Source of the DNA: Gimesia chilikensis
Lineage (GTDB): Bacteria; Planctomycetota; Planctomycetia; Planctomycetales; Planctomycetaceae
DNA: 64,000 nt
NCBI RefSeq assembly: GCF_007744075.1
Contig: NZ_CP036266.1
Span: forward strand, 2,039,655-2,103,654
Direction of reading: 5' to 3'
Below are positions 61,291-64,000 of this stretch, in pieces. A program made the translations under genes and the position numbers. The first letter of the stretch is position 1. Each line of letters opens with the position of its first letter. Under the pieces are notes generated by a model, which saw only the letters and a list, made by a program, of their open reading frames with translations, searched no databases and was not told the DNA's origin.

Positions 61291-64000
61291 TTATTCGCTC
61301 TTTTCCTGTAACCGCTTCATTTTCAGAGAATCACCTGTTTCATGATCCAACAGCTCAATCTCATTGTCATTTAGAAATGTGACACTTCCGAAACTTCTTT
61401 CTTCTGCCTGCTCAAATCCTCTCTTGATTTCGGAAAATGCCTGTGGATCATTCTGGGCCAGTTGACGTGTGGTGGGATCTGCTGGACTAACACGTATGCT
61501 ATTGGTAAATTCACAAAGAGTTGTACCATCAAATGACCAAATTCCCTCCACTTCCAGTCTTAATAGCATTGTGGCTCTCTCTCCAGTGGGGGCGACAAAA
61601 ACAATTTTTAAATTTCCTTGGTGATCGAATGTCGTGTCGGCAGAATATGTAGTTGTACCATCAAGATCACCTTGTAATTCAATACCGGTCTCGTCATCTA
61701 CTTCAAAGATTTGCATTTTAACTGCCCACTGCCCGGCAAGTTTCTCGACTTCTTGCTCCGACATCCGGCTCATCTCAAGAGCACCTGAGAATAGAACTAG
61801 CCCAAAAACTACGAGGCCAGCTATCGACAGTGGCGTCCCCCATTTTTTCTTTTGATAATCAGGGTGATTTTCTTTTACATATTTGTACTGCTCATTTCCT
61901 GATCTCATCCACCAGGCAACCAGCAACGCACCGAAGACAAGATTTGATATCAAGTCAGGAAGGATCAAAGTCAGTGCTACCATTCCGATGCTACCGTAAA
62001 CCCATTTAAAAGATTTTTTCGATCTTTCCGTTTCATTCAAGTTGGCCCAGTTCTTTGCATGCAACCAGGCACCGAAGATGGGGGTTAGTAATAGCGACCA
62101 AAAGCCAGCTGCATTTGGATTCCACAGTTCTGGTTCACTGGACACATTTGGGGTAGCCTCACTTGTTTCTGTGGTTGTCTGAGTAACAGTGTTTGCCTGG
62201 GGCGAATGGTCAATGTCTTCCACAACACGATTCTTCATACTGGCAGCCACCGCGGCTATTTCTGCAGTGCTGAAGCCCCGCCTCCAGAGTTTCCTGGCTT
62301 GATCCGGAACCAGTTGTGACACATTCGAGCAGCGAATTAGCCAGGCAAATATGACTAAGCTGATTACATCCCATGTCAGCATCCAAAGGGGATCATTCGA
62401 TAGGTTATGACTTGTATGCAGAACATCGGATACTCCAACTGTCGCTGCAATCAGCAAACATCCTCCAACTGGTCCCCATCCATGAGCTGCGGTCGTAAAA
62501 GCGGAGCGAATCCATCCGCCTGTGACGTGTGCCAGGATCCAGCCTGAGATTCCGGCCCAGACGGCGTGGATGGTTACCAGGCTGAGGAAGCGTAAAGCGT
62601 AAAGGCCCCAGCCTACCTGCATCGGAGCGTACATTGTGAAGTGATAGTACACCGCTTCCCCAAGCCCAAATGCAAGTCCCCCGATCATGGCAAGGTAGAC
62701 TAATCGCGAGTTAAATTCCTGGCTTCGGGAACGCCAACTACCTGTGTATGCAGCAAAGGCAATTAAAGCTGGAGACAACTTGATAAGTTCTTCGCAAAGA
62801 CCAATGCTCAACATGTGATTTCGGAAATAAACCGAAAATGATTCCGGGACGCCTGTTCCTTGCATTATAGAGAACGTGTCTTGATAGGCTGTCCCCACAG
62901 CCACGAGAAATATCCGAGGTAAATCGAAGAGTATCAGACGTCCCCTGGCCCATTCCTGCCGATCAGACCAATTATTGAGTGCATATTCTGCCAACTCCTG
63001 AAATAGCAGTATGCAGATGACACTGATGATTGAATATGAAAAAAGCAGAAGGAGAGATTTGTAGCGACGCTCACCAGCTACTAAATCAGGTTTGTAATAT
63101 GCGAGCAGTCCCAGTCCACCAAGGGCAGTAGCCAGGTAGAGAACCAAAACTCCAAAGTGACTCAAGTTCAAAGGTTTGCTGCCAAAACTCGCAAACAGAT
63201 GTCCTGTGATGACAACAGCTGCGAGGGGCCACACGGATATTTTACGGGGAGTCGACTCTTTTTTCAGTTGAGTGAGTCGTCCCAGTATCTCTTTGAGAGC
63301 AGGATTGTCGCGAAGCCATTCGTATTCAAGAGCTTTCTCAGCGACTTCATCCTGAAGATCTTCGATTCTTATTTCGATGGAGCGAAGTTCAGATTCTTTC
63401 TGTTTGAGTTCGGCTTGTAGCGAGATGGCGGTAGAAACAGAGTCCACTCCGAGTTGTTCGGCAGCTCGCTTCTGAGCATTTGTGAGATTTAACTCGGACT
63501 TCTGATGTTTGTCTTTGGCTTTTGTAATACGCTCTCGCAGTCGATTTATTATTTCTAAAACCTTTTCAGTCTCACTACAACGGACTGTCTCCTCCGCTTT
63601 CGCGGAGAGAAGAGCCTTACCAAGTTCCTGATTGACCGTCTTAATTCTGAACTCTTCCGCCTTTATCTGACCAGCCAGCTTTAACTGCTTGGCTTTGAGT
63701 GCGGTTTGCTCAAGAACCCCAGCTGGATTTTCCGAAGTCACTGAATCTTTCTGTCTCCGCAGTGCTTCAATTCGTGATTCAAGTTCCTTTCGGGGATTGA
63801 ATCGGAGGTCATCGGCGATATCGCCTGATTGCAGGCCCTTAAAAGCCGTTTTACCCAGTGTTGTGGCTAGTTCAAGCAGTTGCTTCCGTTTAACCTGTAA
63901 TTGAGATTCAGCTTCTTTGGCTGCGTTCTCAGCTTCACTAACATTTTTAGTCTCTGACTTAAGTAGCGTTATCTGTTCCTGGGTTTTCTTACGCTGTTCA
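61291..64000 (-). CDS. Large coiled-coil / PrsW-type membrane protease-like protein (N-terminus outside window)
   Basis: The minus-strand frame is open from the window edge to the stop at 61291, giving 902 residues with the N-terminus missing; the GTG at 63741 is internal. The first 240 residues are coiled coil ('ELKQKESELRSIEIRIEDLQ'). About ten membrane segments follow (from about 265). The PrsW-like (CPBP-related) signature appears as 'LCEELIKLSPALIAFAAY' (about 400), 'GGLAFGLGEAVYYHF' (about 448) and 'VTIHAVWAGISGWILAHV' (about 473). More membrane helices lie at about 620-690, then a beta-rich extracytoplasmic domain (about 720-900). PrsW-type proteins cleave anti-sigma factors within the membrane. 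This long fusion is atypical of that family. Confidence 0.8.
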   Translation of the reverse strand, partial: EQRKKTQEQITLLKSETKNVSEAENAAKEAESQLQVKRKQLLELATTLGKTAFKGLQSGDIADDLRFNPRKELESRIEALRRQKDSVTSENPAGVLEQTALKAKQLKLAGQIKAEEFRIKTVNQELGKALLSAKAEETVRCSETEKVLEIINRLRERITKAKDKHQKSELNLTNAQKRAAEQLGVDSVSTAISLQAELKQKESELRSIEIRIEDLQDEVAEKALEYEWLRDNPALKEILGRLTQLKKESTPRKISVWPLAAVVITGHLFASFGSKPLNLSHFGVLVLYLATALGGLGLLAYYKPDLVAGERRYKSLLLLFSYSIISVICILLFQELAEYALNNWSDRQEWARGRLILFDLPRIFLVAVGTAYQDTFSIMQGTGVPESFSVYFRNHMLSIGLCEELIKLSPALIAFAAYTGSWRSRSQEFNSRLVYLAMIGGLAFGLGEAVYYHFTMYAPMQVGWGLYALRFLSLVTIHAVWAGISGWILAHVTGGWIRSAFTTAAHGWGPVGGCLLIAATVGVSDVLHTSHNLSNDPLWMLTWDVISLVIFAWLIRCSNVSQLVPDQARKLWRRGFSTAEIAAVAASMKNRVVEDIDHSPQANTVTQTTTETSEATPNVSSEPELWNPNAAGFWSLLLTPIFGAWLHAKNWANLNETERSKKSFKWVYGSIGMVALTLILPDLISNLVFGALLVAWWMRSGNEQYKYVKENHPDYQKKKWGTPLSIAGLVVFGLVLFSGALEMSRMSEQEVEKLAGQWAVKMQIFEVDDETGIELQGDLDGTTTYSADTTFDHQGNLKIVFVAPTGERATMLLRLEVEGIWSFDGTTLCEFTNSIRVSPADPTTRQLAQNDPQAFSEIKRGFEQAEERSFGSVTFLNDNEIELLDHETGDSLKMKRLQEKSE

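Noticed and set aside
1..64000. CRISPR array or intact insertion sequence
   Set aside because: No regularly spaced direct repeats and no transposase motif were seen on either strand.

Overview
The window reads as a chromosomal stretch of a planctomycete (order Planctomycetales, Gimesia-like by overall impression; the genus is inference). The evidence is the gene content. There are four cassettes pairing a planctomycete-type cytochrome/DUF1549/DUF1553 protein with a DUF1501 protein, two PPC-domain secreted proteins, an 'LEVRTLLA' surface-protein leader, and many secreted enzymes and lipoproteins. No rRNA, tRNA, CRISPR array or intact insertion sequence was seen.

Region 1 (1-26.9 kb) is catabolic and surface-directed. 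Two paralogous three-gene sets (PPC protein, Big_2/cytochrome/DUF1549/DUF1553 protein, DUF1501 protein) lie at 1-6.1 kb (partly divergent) and 20.6-26.9 kb (co-linear). Between them are a flavoprotein and a Gfo/Idh/MocA oxidoreductase, two further cytochrome/DUF1501 pairs, an SDR and a type I phosphodiesterase. The cytochrome/DUF1501 pairs probably act outside the cytoplasm on polysaccharide or sulfated glycan, but this family's substrates are not established.

Region 2 (27.3-42.3 kb) holds a 1589-residue multimodular glycanase (CBM2, unknown catalytic-like domain, Calx-beta, GH8, Calx-beta, CBM2) and a 1.6-kb gene-poor stretch. It continues with a DUF4352-like membrane protein, an NtrC-type regulator lacking GAFTGA, a beta-helix protein, a divergent azoR/hxlR pair with a candidate operator, and a sialidase-like protein.

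Region 3 (42.3-52.9 kb) carries small regulatory and unknown genes: a lipoprotein, a DUF1772 protein, a stand-alone receiver, a heme oxygenase, a phosphatase, a WYL regulator, several orphans, an RNase J-like beta-CASP protein, and two adjacent PD-(D/E)XK-like proteins, one with intact and one with degenerate catalytic residues.

Region 4 (53.2-59.6 kb) is the most unusual part. A plus-strand array, punctuated by strong Shine-Dalgarno sites and intergenic hairpins, encodes two small membrane proteins, a DUF1257 (Ycf35-like) protein, a DUF2997 protein, a coiled-coil peptide, a Ycf46-like AAA+ ATPase, a DUF3150-like protein, two small conserved proteins and a protein that reads as a three-domain sliding clamp (DnaN fold) with a tail. 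Convergent to it lie a coiled-coil orphan (59.7-61.1 kb) and a very large coiled-coil/PrsW-type membrane protein that runs off the window (61.3-64.0 kb). I propose the array as a candidate uncharacterised ATPase/clamp system; its function is unknown.
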